From JAAYZH01 sp964479695 (GTDB lineage Bacteria; Bacillota; Clostridia; Saccharofermentanales; Fastidiosipilaceae): a stretch of DNA of 64,000 nt. Positions 24,208-35,000 of this stretch are shown here, piece after piece; position 1 is the first letter of the stretch; each line of letters begins with the position of its first letter. A program made the position numbers and the translations under genes. The notes under the pieces are model-generated. The model did not search any database, had not been told where the DNA came from, and saw only the letters and a program-made list of their open reading frames with translations. Location: NCBI GenBank assembly GCA_964479695.1, contig CAYZSO010000008.1:41668-105667 (forward strand). The letters are read 5' to 3'.

Positions 24208-26850
24208 CTAAAGTAAGGCCAAATTTTCCAGACGTTCACGGGTCGCGCGGAGGCGGTTTTCGGTATCTTTGAGCTTTTCTTGCTCTTTTGCCACCACTTG
24301 AGCCGGGGCGCGCTGGACGAAGCCCGGATTGTCCAGAATTTTACGACTGTGTTCCAGGTCGCTGACGAGCTCCGCTTCTTCTTCCAGGAGTCTTTCCCGT
24401 TCTTTTGCCTTATCGATCATATCTCCCATCGGGATGTAGATCGTCCCTTTGCTGAAAACGATCGCTACCGCATTGTCCTCTGTACCGGCAGAAGAAGTCT
24501 CGAGGCTGCCAATTCCGGCCAGACGTTCGAGGTAGGCCCGGGCCGTTTGGAAATGCTCCAGTACCGCAGGATCTTCGGACACGACCAGGGCTTGGACACG
24601 TTTCTTAGGCGCGACATGCATCTCATTTCTGACCTGGCGAATCTGTCTGATCGCATCAAACATGATGGCCATATTTTTTTCGGCCGGTTCATCAATTCTG
24701 GCGCTGTCCGACACCGGCCAGTCGCTGATCATGATGCTCTCACCATGTCCCGGCAAATAGAGGTAAATCTCTTCCGTTAGGAAAGGCATGAACGGATGGA
24801 GAAGCTTCATCGCTTGGGTCAACACGTGCAGCAGAACCGCTTGGGCTGTTTCACGCGAGGGGCTGGTTTTGTCAAAGAGTCTGGGCTTCACCATTTCAAT
24901 ATACCAGTCACAAAACTCTTCCCAAATGAACGTGTAGATACGGCTTAGGGCGACACCCAGCTCGTAATTTTCCAAGTTGTGCGTGACCTCCGCGATCACG
25001 GAGTTAAGCCTCGATAAGATCCAACGGTCTTCCGGCTGAAGCTGATCTTCCGCTAGGACGGCGGTCGTTTCGTCAAGGTTCATCATAACGAAGCGGAACG
25101 CATTCCAGACCTTATTATTGAAAGCGCGTCCGGACTCCAAGAGCTCTTCCTGATACCGTTGATCATTACCGGGTGCTGTGCCTGTGATAAGGGAATAACG
25201 CAGAGAATCCGCTCCGTAGGTATCAATGACTTCCAGCGGATCCACGCCGTTGTTCAGCGATTTTGACATCTTGCGACCCTGGCTGTCACGCACGATCCCG
25301 TGGATAAAGACCGTGTGGAAAGGCACTTCACCCGTCTGTTCCAGTGCTTGAAAAATCATGCGGGCTACCCAGAAGAAAATGATGTCATAACCCGTTACGA
25401 GGGTATCCGTGGGGTAGAAATACTCGTAATCCGCGGTCTTCTCCGGCCACCCCAGCGTGGAGAAAGGCCAGAGTGCAGAGCTGAACCAGGTGTCCAGGGT
25501 ATCCTCATCTTGTTTGAAATCATGGCCGCCGCAGCGGGGACAAGTCGTGGGCGCTTCTTTTGCCACCACAAGCTCACCGCAACCTTCCGTCTGGCAGTAC
25601 CAAGCCGGAATTCGGTGCCCCCACCAGAGTTGGCGTGAGATACACCAGTCCTTGATGTTATTGAGCCAATTAAAGTATGTTTTCTCAAAATGCGTCGGGA
25701 CAAATTTCGTGTCGCCATTCTCAACGGCCCGCACCGCGGGTTTGGCCAAAGGCTCCATTTTCACCCACCATTGCAGGGAGGCTCTGGGTTCGACTATGGT
25801 GCCGCAGCGCTCACAGGTACCCACACTATGGTGGTAATTCTCCGTGCTCTTCAGTGCACCTGCCTCAGCTAAGTCTTGCACGATTTTCGTACGGCATTCT
25901 TCACGAGTCAGCCCTTGGTAGGAACCTGCATTCTCGTTCATCACGCCTCCCTCATCCATCACTTCGATGAACGGAAGATTGTGTCTCTCCCCAATCAGAA
26001 AGTCGTTCGGATCATGAGCCGGTGTAATTTTGACACAGCCGGTTCCAAAATCGCGGGAGACATAGTCATCGGCGATAATCGGAATCGTGCGCGACGCCAA
26101 AGGCAAAATGACATTCTTCCCCACAAGATCTTGATACCGCTCATCGTCCGGGTGAACCGCTACCGCTGTATCGCCCAGCATCGTTTCAGGCCTCGTTGTC
26201 GCAACCACGACTGAACCGGTCCCATCTTCCAGAGGGTATTCCAGGTTCCAGAGCTTACCGTCTTCCTCTTTATAAATCACTTCGATGTCACTGATACTCG
26301 TATGACAATTCGGGCACCAATTCACCATGCGTTTCGCGCGGTAAATGAGCCCTTTTTCATAAAGGTTCAGGAAAACTTGCGTAACCGCGTTGGACATGCC
26401 CTCGTCCATGGTGAAGCGTTCACGCTGCCAATCACACGACGCGCCCATCCGGCGAAGCTGCTTGGTAATCGTTGTCCCGTACTTGTCTCGCCAAGCCCAA
26501 GCTCTCTCCAAGAACTTCTCGCGGCCGAGATCCGCTTTTGTAAGGCCTTCCATCTTGAGAGCCTCAACAATTTTCGCTTCCGTTGCAATGGAGGCATGGT
26601 CCGTCCCGGGAAGCCACAGCGCTTGGTAGCCTTGCATCCTTCGCCAACGAATCAGAATATCTTGCAAAGTAGAATCGAGCGCATGGCCAATATGGAGCTG
26701 ACCCGTAATGTTCGGGGGAGGCATCATGATTGTGTAAGGTTTCTTCGTGGGGTCAACTTCGGGGTGAAAATACCCTCTGTTCTCCCAAGTCTCGTAGAGT
26801 CTTGACTCCACGTTTTTCGGCTCAAAGGCCGCCGGTATTTCCGTTTTCAT
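24208..26850 (-). CDS. valS: Valyl-tRNA synthetase
   Basis: The 880-residue class I synthetase has the HIGH-type motif in PPPNITGQLHIGHALD, the KMSKS motif in GRKMSKSLNNGVDP near residue 520, an editing domain with TTRPETMLGDTAVAVHP, zinc-binding CPNC and CERC pairs and a C-terminal coiled coil typical of ValRS. The start at 26850 has a GGAGG site; a TTG at 26865 overlaps that site. Expression is likely controlled by the T-box leader directly upstream. Confidence 0.97.
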   Translation of the reverse strand: MKTEIPAAFEPKNVESRLYETWENRGYFHPEVDPTKKPYTIMMPPPNITGQLHIGHALDSTLQDILIRWRRMQGYQALWLPGTDHASIATEAKIVEALKMEGLTKADLGREKFLERAWAWRDKYGTTITKQLRRMGASCDWQRERFTMDEGMSNAVTQVFLNLYEKGLIYRAKRMVNWCPNCHTSISDIEVIYKEEDGKLWNLEYPLEDGTGSVVVATTRPETMLGDTAVAVHPDDERYQDLVGKNVILPLASRTIPIIADDYVSRDFGTGCVKITPAHDPNDFLIGERHNLPFIEVMDEGGVMNENAGSYQGLTREECRTKIVQDLAEAGALKSTENYHHSVGTCERCGTIVEPRASLQWWVKMEPLAKPAVRAVENGDTKFVPTHFEKTYFNWLNNIKDWCISRQLWWGHRIPAWYCQTEGCGELVVAKEAPTTCPRCGGHDFKQDEDTLDTWFSSALWPFSTLGWPEKTADYEYFYPTDTLVTGYDIIFFWVARMIFQALEQTGEVPFHTVFIHGIVRDSQGRKMSKSLNNGVDPLEVIDTYGADSLRYSLITGTAPGNDQRYQEELLESGRAFNNKVWNAFRFVMMNLDETTAVLAEDQLQPEDRWILSRLNSVIAEVTHNLENYELGVALSRIYTFIWEEFCDWYIEMVKPRLFDKTSPSRETAQAVLLHVLTQAMKLLHPFMPFLTEEIYLYLPGHGESIMISDWPVSDSARIDEPAEKNMAIMFDAIRQIRQVRNEMHVAPKKRVQALVVSEDPAVLEHFQTARAYLERLAGIGSLETSSAGTEDNAVAIVFSKGTIYIPMGDMIDKAKERERLLEEEAELVSDLEHSRKILDNPGFVQRAPAQVVAKEQEKLKDTENRLRATRERLENLALL

Positions 26851-26865
26851 ACGTATCCTCCGCAA

Positions 26866-27140
26866 TAAAAAAACAGCCTAAGTCTGTCTCCAGACGAAAA
26901 GCTGTTTTCCGTGGTACCACTGGAATTTCCGCACATACAAGTGCGAACACTCTTGAAACCCTACACTAAGCCGGTTTCCTGGCTGTCCACTCCGCAGGCG
27001 ACCTTCATTCCAAACCGGTATCGCTCCTCTCAGCCGTATATTTATACGAGAGCTTCTCTGGTATACCCGTTTGCGGAATTACTCCTCCGCTTCACCGTGG
27101 ACCTTCATTCAATTGTCGCAAGCTCTGTGAACTTGCACTG
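26866..27140 (-). promoter_or_regulatory. T-box leader of valS
   Basis: The leader carries the T-box core TGGTACCAC at about 26911-26920, followed by a terminator stem AAAACAGC / GCTGTTTT and a run of T (26867-26908), which is the antitermination layout. Upstream a long stem I can form, with GTGGAC / GTCCAC at its base and AAACGGGTAT / ATACCGGTTT above. On the 3' side of the specifier loop the triplet GTC (minus strand, 27000-27002) is a fitting valine specifier. Uncharged tRNA-Val is the expected ligand. Confidence 0.88.
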
Positions 27141-27146
27141 GTTCTG

Positions 27147-27872
27147 TTATAGCAAAGCCGCCGCGTCTTCGTCAATCAAGATTGTCACATCCGGGTGAAC
27201 CTGAAGCATCGAAGCTTGACAATTCGCTGTGATCGGTCCGTTAACCATCGCCGCGACCGCCTCTGCCTTGTTCTGGCCAAAGGCCAAGAGCAAGATCTTC
27301 CTCGCCTTCATTATGGAGCCGGTGCCCATGCTGATTGCCTGGACAGGAACTTCATCCTTCGAGGTGAAGAAACGGGCATTAGACTCAATGGTCTCCGGTT
27401 TGAGATCGACTATATGGGTAGCAGGCTCAAACACGTCCGAAGGCTCGTTGAACCCGATATGGCCGTTCACACCCAGTCCCAGGAGCTGAAGATCAATGCC
27501 ATCATAAGCTTCAATCTTCTCCTCATACTCAAAACACTCAAGCTCAGGATCTTCTGAAATACCACTCGGAATGAAGTATTGCCCTTCCTGAATATCAACC
27601 GACTTAAACAAGTTCTCCATCATAAAGGTGTAATAACTCTGCGGATGATCCTTAGGCAAACCAACATACTCATCGAGATTAAACGTAATCACGTCGGCAA
27701 ATGAAATAATGCCTTCCTCATAGAGTCTCACCAGATTCCGATATGTCGAAACAGGTGAGCCGCCGGTCGCAAGACCCAACACAGAATTCGGTTTCTGGAG
27801 GATCTGTGCGGCAACAATCGTCGCAGCTGCCTTACTGGCTGTTTCTTGATCCTTATAAATCATGACGTTCAT
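27147..27872 (-). CDS. nagB: Glucosamine-6-phosphate deaminase
   Basis: The 241-residue protein converts glucosamine-6-P to fructose-6-P and ammonia. Seen are LGLATGGSPVSTYRNL, the catalytic FNLDEYVGLP, the GVNGHIGFNEP motif and AISMGTGSIMKARKI. It lacks the C-terminal allosteric extension of the E. coli enzyme, as usual in Bacillota. It lies upstream of the valS leader and has an AGAGGG ribosome binding site. NagA, the preceding enzyme in the pathway, is encoded 5 kb away on the other strand. Confidence 0.95.
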   Translation of the reverse strand: MNVMIYKDQETASKAAATIVAAQILQKPNSVLGLATGGSPVSTYRNLVRLYEEGIISFADVITFNLDEYVGLPKDHPQSYYTFMMENLFKSVDIQEGQYFIPSGISEDPELECFEYEEKIEAYDGIDLQLLGLGVNGHIGFNEPSDVFEPATHIVDLKPETIESNARFFTSKDEVPVQAISMGTGSIMKARKILLLAFGQNKAEAVAAMVNGPITANCQASMLQVHPDVTILIDEDAAALL

Positions 27873-27956
27873 AAGTAATCCCTCTTTCTCTCAGGTGTCT
27901 ACCATAGTAGCACAGTTGAAAGAGAGAATCACTCGAATTTTACCGAGTTCAGCTAC

Positions 27957-30377
27957 TCACTCCGTTTTTAACTCAGCAATCGTAACCCCGGCATCCCCTT
28001 CACCAAAGGCCGCCTGCCTAAACGTTGCCACACGACTGTCGCTGGCGAGATAATCCTGAACCGCTTTGCGGAGCGCCCCGGTGCCTTTGCCATGGACAAT
28101 CCTGACCGTCTCAGCTCCGGCCAAAACCGCATCATCAATATACTTCGCCAGAATTTCGGTCCCTTCCGCAGTCGTCTTCCCGATGATATTCAGTTCAGAG
28201 GTGAAATGAAACCTCTTGTTCTCACGGACAGCGGAACTTCTTGGCTGTTCAGATGCTTGCGCCTGTTTCTGCTTCTTCTTGCCGCCTGCCTGAGGTCTTG
28301 TCAGCCCGGCCAGAGGGACTTGGATTTGCATCTGTCCGCTTCGCAAGGTAACCAGGCCCTTGTTATCCGGCTCCGTTTCGATCCTGCCTTCGATGCCTAA
28401 TGAAGGCGCATAAGCATAGTCGCCGATCGCCCAGTTCTTTTCGCCGTCGTCCGGCTCTTTTTGTTTCAGTTTCGTGAGCGTTTCGCGACCGATCTCATCT
28501 TCAATCGCATGAAGTTCGCCGCGCAGAAGTTGGCGTAATGCCTCTCCGTCCGCTGAGGGCCCCGACTCCCCTGCCTGAATTTTCCGGTCAAGCTCACCCA
28601 GCAGAGCGTCAATTTCTTGCGTCTGGCGCTTCAGTGTGCTCCGGCTCTCTTCTCGAGCAGACTCGAGGATCGCTTGCTTACTCTGGCGGATTTTCTCTTC
28701 CTGAGCTTCCGCTTCACTTCTGGCCTTGGCAGCGGCAGCGCGGTCGGCCTTAGCTTCCTGCAGCAGTTTTTCGCTCTCAATCCGCGATTGATCCACATCA
28801 GCCAGGACCTTCTCAAATTGCACATCTTCGGATGTCAATTCTTGTTCCGCCCGCTTGATGATCCCTTCCCGCAGACCCAGTTTCCGCGAAATAATGAAGG
28901 CGTTGGAGCTCCCGGGGATGCCAATCAGGAGTTTGTAGGTCGGCTGTAAGGTTTCGGTATCGAATTCACAGGCCGCATTCTCAACGTCCGGCGTTTGCAG
29001 CGCGTACACCTTCAGCTCTTTGTAGTGCGTGGTAGCAACGGTAACCGCTCCCGCACTTCGGAGGTCTTCCAAGATGGCCACGGCCAAAGCCGCCCCCTCC
29101 GAAGGATCCGTCCCAGAGCCCAGCTCATCGGCCAGAACCAAGCTTCTGTCGTCAACAATTTCCGTAATCGTGACGATATTTCGCATATGCGAAGAGAAGG
29201 TGGAAAGGCTCTGCTCGATGCTCTGTTCATCGCCGATATCCGCCAAGACCTTCGAGAACACGGAAACCCGCGAATGCTCGGCGGCAGGGATATGGAGTCC
29301 CGAAGCCGCCATAAGGCTTAGAAGACCGCAGGTTTTCAGGGAAACCGTTTTACCGCCGGTATTCGGTCCCGTAATCAGAAGCGTCCGAAACGTCTCACCA
29401 ACATAAAAATCAATGGGAACAACCTTAGCGGGATCAATATGCGGGTGCCTGGCTTGTTTCAGATTGATCCACCCCCGGTCATTCAGTTCCGGAAGAGAAG
29501 CCTTCATCTGTCTGGCTAAGCGGGCTTTGGCCCAGAAAAAATCCGCCTGAGCCAAAAGATCCACATCCTGAAGAATCTCCTTCGCGACCGCCGACACGCG
29601 CTGGGAAAACACGGCCAGAATTCGCTCAATCTCCCGCTCTTCCTGAATTGCCAATTCGCGCAATTTATTATTTTCTTCCACAACCGCCAGCGGTTCAATG
29701 AATAACGTTTGCCCGGACTGGGACGTATCGTGGACGATGCCCGGGACCTTGGCACGCTGTTCAATCTTGACAGGCAGAACATAACGGTCTTGCCGCATGG
29801 TGATGAGCTGTTCCTGAAGCGCGTCCCCGGAGCTGCGCAGAATCCGGTCGAGATGATTCTTGATCTGTGCCTGACTTCTCGCTTGGGCTTGCCTCAAGCG
29901 CAGGAGTTCAGGGCTTGCATCATCGGCAAGCTCATCCTCGCCGATAATGCTCTTCTGCAGATCTCTTTGCAAAGAGGGCTGAGGTAAGAGATTTCGCAAG
30001 AGTTTATAGAACTCATTCTCATCGGGGCTTTCCGGTGGATACGTGCTTAAACGCGAGACTGCCTCAAGGAAGCTCCCCAGCTGCATCAGCTCGCGGCAAC
30101 TTAAGACAGCCCCCGGCATCTCGGCACGCTTCAGCGAAGGCCTCACATAGTGCAAGCCTTGCAGAGGGGCCTGTCCTCGCCGCAGTAAGACTTCTAAGGT
30201 ATCTTGTGTCTCTTTCTGCCGCAAATTGGCCAGACCAAGTTCAGAGGTTGGTGTCAAGGAACGGCATAATTCTTGGCCTTCCCTAGACACGGCAAGTTTC
30301 TCCAAGCTAAGCAAAACTTGCGGAAATTCCAGAATATCACGCGAACGGGTAATCATCCGTTCTTCAGCAGTGGTCAA
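27957..30377 (-). CDS. mutS2: MutS2 with altered Smr domain
   Basis: The 806-residue protein has the MutS2 layout: a helical core, an ATPase with Walker A TGPNTGGKTVSLKT, ABC signature SLSTFSSHM and Walker B LVLADELGSGTDP, a long coiled coil (about 520-600), and a C-terminal Smr domain with VHGKGTGALR at about 761-770. The Smr LDxR motif, usually LDLRG, is replaced by LNIIG at 729-733, so a nuclease residue set seems lost. MutS2 acts on recombination intermediates and on collided ribosomes in Bacillota. The start is TTG, chosen for the AAAGGAG site seven bases upstream. A 13-mer copy is at 29082-29094. Confidence 0.94.
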   Translation of the reverse strand: MTTAEERMITRSRDILEFPQVLLSLEKLAVSREGQELCRSLTPTSELGLANLRQKETQDTLEVLLRRGQAPLQGLHYVRPSLKRAEMPGAVLSCRELMQLGSFLEAVSRLSTYPPESPDENEFYKLLRNLLPQPSLQRDLQKSIIGEDELADDASPELLRLRQAQARSQAQIKNHLDRILRSSGDALQEQLITMRQDRYVLPVKIEQRAKVPGIVHDTSQSGQTLFIEPLAVVEENNKLRELAIQEEREIERILAVFSQRVSAVAKEILQDVDLLAQADFFWAKARLARQMKASLPELNDRGWINLKQARHPHIDPAKVVPIDFYVGETFRTLLITGPNTGGKTVSLKTCGLLSLMAASGLHIPAAEHSRVSVFSKVLADIGDEQSIEQSLSTFSSHMRNIVTITEIVDDRSLVLADELGSGTDPSEGAALAVAILEDLRSAGAVTVATTHYKELKVYALQTPDVENAACEFDTETLQPTYKLLIGIPGSSNAFIISRKLGLREGIIKRAEQELTSEDVQFEKVLADVDQSRIESEKLLQEAKADRAAAAKARSEAEAQEEKIRQSKQAILESAREESRSTLKRQTQEIDALLGELDRKIQAGESGPSADGEALRQLLRGELHAIEDEIGRETLTKLKQKEPDDGEKNWAIGDYAYAPSLGIEGRIETEPDNKGLVTLRSGQMQIQVPLAGLTRPQAGGKKKQKQAQASEQPRSSAVRENKRFHFTSELNIIGKTTAEGTEILAKYIDDAVLAGAETVRIVHGKGTGALRKAVQDYLASDSRVATFRQAAFGEGDAGVTIAELKTE

Positions 30378-30389
30378 AATTGAACTCCT

Positions 30390-30986
30390 TTAAAAAATAG
30401 AGCTGTTCGGGTCTCTTTCTCGGTTCTCCGGTGGCTCAGACAGAGCGCCGGACTTATAGAGGTTATACACACTCTTGGCGTAGCTGAAGAGCGAAAACAG
30501 AGACATACCCACAGGGATAGCGAAAATAAAGTTATTGAGCCAGAGATATTCCTCCGGCAGGAAGAATAAGATAACGAAGGCGACAGCCAAAAGAACCGTG
30601 GCGAGTTTGCCATACCACCGAGAACTCACAACCACCTTCTGCTTCCAGAGGAAAATGCCGCCCGCGATCATAAGAACTTCCTTAATGATCAAGATGACCG
30701 GAACCCACAGCGGCAAACGCTCAACAATGCACATCATGATCGCCGTTGTGATCTGAAAGATCTTGTCTACCAAGGGATCCAGGACTTTCCCGACATCGGA
30801 CACCTGATTAAAGCGCCGGGCAATCCAACCATCCAGGATATCGGTAAACCAGATCCCGATAAAGAGGCCCGCACTAAGAGGAGAATAGCCTTTTGACCGA
30901 TAGATCTCTACGGCCATCCAAGGAATGCAAAATAATCTGATTAATGTCAGGATATTCGGTATCGTTATCTGATCTTTCCACTTCAT
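30390..30986 (-). CDS. pgsA: CDP-alcohol phosphatidyltransferase (PgsA-like)
   Basis: The 198-residue membrane protein has the complete CDP-alcohol transferase motif DGWIAR ... G ... D ... D (DGWIARRFNQVSDVGKVLDP continuing to LVDK) near residue 56 and several hydrophobic segments. It most likely makes phosphatidylglycerol phosphate from CDP-diacylglycerol, but cardiolipin or other head groups cannot be ruled out. I start at 30986 (MKWKDQITIPNIL) with a GGGAGG site ten bases upstream. It lies 12 bases before mutS2 and 32 bases after pfkA. Confidence 0.85.
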   Translation of the reverse strand: MKWKDQITIPNILTLIRLFCIPWMAVEIYRSKGYSPLSAGLFIGIWFTDILDGWIARRFNQVSDVGKVLDPLVDKIFQITTAIMMCIVERLPLWVPVILIIKEVLMIAGGIFLWKQKVVVSSRWYGKLATVLLAVAFVILFFLPEEYLWLNNFIFAIPVGMSLFSLFSYAKSVYNLYKSGALSEPPENRERDPNSSIF

Positions 30987-31018
30987 TTGGGTGTTTCCTC
31001 CCTTACAGGACCCTGTCA

Positions 31019-32008
31019 TCAAATCGCAATTATTCTAGCATTTTCAACACGTTTGAGGTCAATCGCCTTCGTCATCTCCAAGCTCTCATCAAGATCAAGG
31101 TCTGTAATCCTACCGCCGGTCTCAACAATCACGCGATTCAGGCGCCCGTCGTTGAGGCAATCGATGGCCAGAGACCCCATCGTCGACGCGGCCAAGCGGT
31201 CACGCAAGGTTGGGCTGCCGCCGCGCTGCATGTGCCCAAGGATCGTTGATCGGGCTTCAATCCCGGTCTTCTCGGTAATCTTGGTAGCAATGTCGGTGGC
31301 GCTTCCGGCACCCTCCGCCACAACCACGACATAATGGTTCTTACCCGCATTGCGGCACTCAAGCAAACGCCTCACCACATCTCTGTCGAAGTCGTACGGA
31401 TACTCCGGGATCAGGATCACTTCCGCCCCGGTGGAGATCCCCACATTCAAAGCAATAAATCCGGCCCTTCTGCCCATGACCTCAATGACCGAGCAGCGTT
31501 CATGGGATGAGGCCGTGTCCTTAAGTTTATCGATCGCCTCCATCGCAGTATTCATCGCTGTGTCGTAGCCGATCGTATAGTCGGAACAACCGATATCATT
31601 GTCAATCGTACCCGGAATACAGATCACCGGAAGCCCTTGATTCTTCAGATCTCTCGCCCCGCGAAACGACCCGTCGCCGCCGATCACAACCACGGCGCCC
31701 AGCCCGAAGACATGGGCCATTTCCACAGCCTTCTTCACGCCTTCCGGTGTATTGAAAGTCTGACTTCTGGCGGTCATGAGGAAGGTGCCGCCGCGCGGCA
31801 AAATGCCAGAGACATCTGAGGTTTCCAGTTCCACGATATCGCCTCGCCAGAGACCGTGAAAACCTCGCCTTATTCCGTACATATGATAATCGTAATGTAA
31901 ACCGGCTCTGACGACCGCTCTCACCGCGGCATTCATTCCCGGCGCGTCACCGCCACTCGTCAAGACACCAATATTTCTCAACAAAGGTAATTTCTGATCC
32001 TGAACCAT
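31019..32008 (-). CDS. pfkA: ATP-dependent 6-phosphofructokinase
   Basis: The 329-residue enzyme begins with IGVLTSGGDAPGMNAAVRA, then the glycolytic motifs GGDGSFRGA, PGTIDNDIGCSDYTIGYDTA (catalytic Asp in TIDND) and MGRRAGFIAL, and LGHMQRGGSPT. The Gly of GGDGS, not Asp, points to ATP rather than pyrophosphate as donor. The start at 32008 follows a GGGAGGG site. It is between dnaE and the phosphatidyltransferase gene, both on the same strand. Confidence 0.95.
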   Translation of the reverse strand: MVQDQKLPLLRNIGVLTSGGDAPGMNAAVRAVVRAGLHYDYHMYGIRRGFHGLWRGDIVELETSDVSGILPRGGTFLMTARSQTFNTPEGVKKAVEMAHVFGLGAVVVIGGDGSFRGARDLKNQGLPVICIPGTIDNDIGCSDYTIGYDTAMNTAMEAIDKLKDTASSHERCSVIEVMGRRAGFIALNVGISTGAEVILIPEYPYDFDRDVVRRLLECRNAGKNHYVVVVAEGAGSATDIATKITEKTGIEARSTILGHMQRGGSPTLRDRLAASTMGSLAIDCLNDGRLNRVIVETGGRITDLDLDESLEMTKAIDLKRVENARIIAI

Positions 32009-32054
32009 GTTCCCTCCCTTGTATCCACGATCCTGCAATCGAACCATCCATAAA

Positions 32055-32076
32055 TCTATGAACCGTCTATGAACCG
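32055..32076. repeat. Stop-spanning 11-bp tandem repeat at the 3' end of dnaE
   Basis: TCTATGAACCG occurs twice in tandem, at 32055-32065 and 32066-32076. On the minus strand the inner copy encodes the last Gly-Ser and the TAG stop; the other repeats them downstream. Confidence 0.8.
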
Positions 32077-35000
32077 ATCCAAATATTATTTATACCATAA
32101 CGTGAGACAATTGCGTGAAGAAACGCCGGAGACGTTTCGATAGAAATTCCGGGTAATTCCACCAATTTTTCGTCTTCTTCGTAGAATATGGCCACCGGCG
32201 TATCGCCTTTCCAGTAAGAACAGAGAGCCAGGAAACTCGCGGGAAGTGCCTCGCCTGAAGCTTGTTTCCGTTTTATGATGAGCCTCGCCTTGGATCTGGA
32301 GAGGCCTTCTGCCCGTTCATTTTCCTCTTCTTCCACCAGCAGCGTGTTTGACACAGGCACGTTCGCCTTCCTCTCTTGAACAACGACTCCGTTGCCGTTC
32401 AAAGGCTCTCTTCTTTTCGCGTCCGGCTTCGGGTCTGTTCGATTCGCCAGCGCAAAGGTGCTCCCCTCCTGCCACGCTTCATCATCTCTTGGCATCAATT
32501 CCACTTCATTCACGATCAAATTGTTTGGAAAATCATCTTTGCGGCTGACACGTCCGCGGAGAGCCAGGACCCGGCCTTCGCGCACAATCGCATTCACCTG
32601 CTCCAGCACCCTGGGGAATAGAACACATTCAAACTGTCCCGTAAGATCTTCCATGGTGAGGACAGACATGAGTTCATTCTTCTTAGTGGTCACGTTCCGC
32701 CTCTTCGTCAGCATCCCGGCCATGCGGATTTCCATTTGATCGGCCAAAGCAAACGGTTCCGCCATCTCCTCCTCTTCTTGGTTTACAGGAGGGTTCAACT
32801 CCGCTGCACTCGTGAAGCCTTCTTTGGCCAAACGCACTTGATAATCTTCCAGGGGGTGGCCTGAGATGTAGATCCCCAGCATCTCCTTTTCCTTCGCCAG
32901 AAGTTCCTGCCGGGAGTATTCCGCTACATCCAAGAACACGGGCGGTGCGGGCTCCATGGCTGTTTCTTGGCCAATATCGAAGAACGAAACTTGCCCCTGC
33001 ATATGGTTCTTGCGTGACTGCGCCAGAATATCGTAATAAGGATCAACCGCGCTCATCATGCGGGAGCGTTTTTCACCGAAACAGTCACAGGCGGAGGCGT
33101 AAATCAGGCTCTCGATCACCTTGCGGGACAAATTCCTCTCAAAGGCACGTTGCAGGAAATTGCCGAAATCCGTGAAAGGACCATTCGTTTCCCTTTCCTC
33201 AACCAGGGCGCTGATCTGAGAAGTTCCCACATTCTTGACCGCTCCCAGCGCAAAACGGATCGCCCCATCCTCCGTGGTGAAACGGGCAAACGAATGGTTC
33301 ACATCCGGCGGCAAAATCTTGATGTTCAGATTCTTGCAAACCTGGACATAATTAGCGGCCTGCCCCAGGTCACCGAGGTAGGAATTCAGCATCGCGGCAA
33401 AAAACTCGCGCGGGTAATAATACTTCAGCCAGGCCGTGTCGTAAGCCACCACGGCATAGGATGCCGCGTGGGATTTATTGAACGCGTAACCGGCGAAGGC
33501 CAGCAGCTGCGCATAGATATCTCGGCCTACTTCTTCCGGCACACCGCGCTTCACACAGCCGTCAACGGGTCTCCCCTTCTCGTCCGTGCCGCCATGAATG
33601 AAGAGCTCTTCGAAATTCCGTAATAGTTCCGGATTCTTCTTCGACATGGCCTTTCGCACAATATCGGCTTGACCCATCGAGAAACCGCCCAGGTCGCGAA
33701 CAATTTGCATAACCTGTTCCTGGTAGATGATTGAGCCATAGGTCACTTTCAAAATCGGTTCCAGTAGAGGGTGTGCGTAAGTGATACTGCCCTGATCGTG
33801 TCTGGCCTTGACGAAACGGGGGATTTGTTCCATCGGACCCGGTCTGTAGAGGGCAATGCCGGCGATGATATCTTCGAAATTTTCCGGTTTCAGCTCCTTG
33901 ATGAAATTGGTCATGCCTGAACTTTCCAATTGGAAAACACCGGCCGTGTCCCCTTGAGCCAACATGTCATAAATCTTGGGATCATCTAAAGGGAGTCGGT
34001 CAAAATCAATGACATCACCTGTATTGGCCCTTACCATATCCCTCGTGTCGCGAAGAACCGTGAGTGTGCGAAGTCCCAGAAAATCAAACTTCAAGAGTCC
34101 CAGGTCCGCAATATTTTCCTTCGCATACTGAACCACCAGTGACTCATCATTTCGTGCCAAAGGTGCAACATCTGTAATATCAATGCTCGAGATGATGACG
34201 CCGGCTGCATGGGTTGAGGCGTGTCTCGGCATACCCTCGAATTTGCGGGCGGTGTCATAGACGTTTCGGACGGTTTCATCCGAGTCATAGAGTTGTTTCA
34301 GTTCAGGATTGACTTCCAGTGCTTTGTCCAGCGTCATACCCAAGTCATAAGGAATGAGCTTACTCAAACGATCGGTCTCTGAATAGGGCAAGTCTAAGGC
34401 TCGCCCAACGTCGCGGATCACGGCTTTGGCAGCCAAAGTACCGAAAGTAATCACCTGACAAACCCGCTCTTGGCCGTATTTTCGAATGACATAGTCGATG
34501 ACTTCCTGTCTGCGCTCATAGCAAAAATCGATATCGAAGTCAGGCATACTGACGCGGTCGACATTGAGAAAACGCTCGAACAGCAAGTTATATTCCAATG
34601 GATCGATGTTCGTGATCCCGAGTGCGTAGGCAACCAGCGACCCGGCACCGGAACCTCTGCCCGGTCCCACCATGATCTCCTGTTCCTTCGCATAGCGGAT
34701 GAAGTCCCAGACGATCAGGTAATAATCGGTGAACCCCATGTTGATAATCACTTCAAGTTCCGATTCGAGGCGCTGATAATAGGCCTCCTCGGCTTGTTTA
34801 TGCGGCAATTCCAGGCGCTTTACCAGACCCCGCTGACATTCCTCGCGCAGGAAATCGGAACTTGGCTTGCCATCCGGAGCGTCAAAAGCCGGCAGATGAA
34901 TCGTATGAAAATCAAGCTCTGCCTGGCAACGCTCAGCAATCACCGATGTATTGTCGATTGCGTCGGCGAAGTCGGGTAAGTCCCTGCGCATCTCTTCTTC

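Noticed and set aside
27114..27140. Further copy of the 240-bp element end (TTGTCGCAAG near 27118)
   Set aside because: Only about ten bases match and the position is inside the valS leader; the rest of the inverted end is missing.
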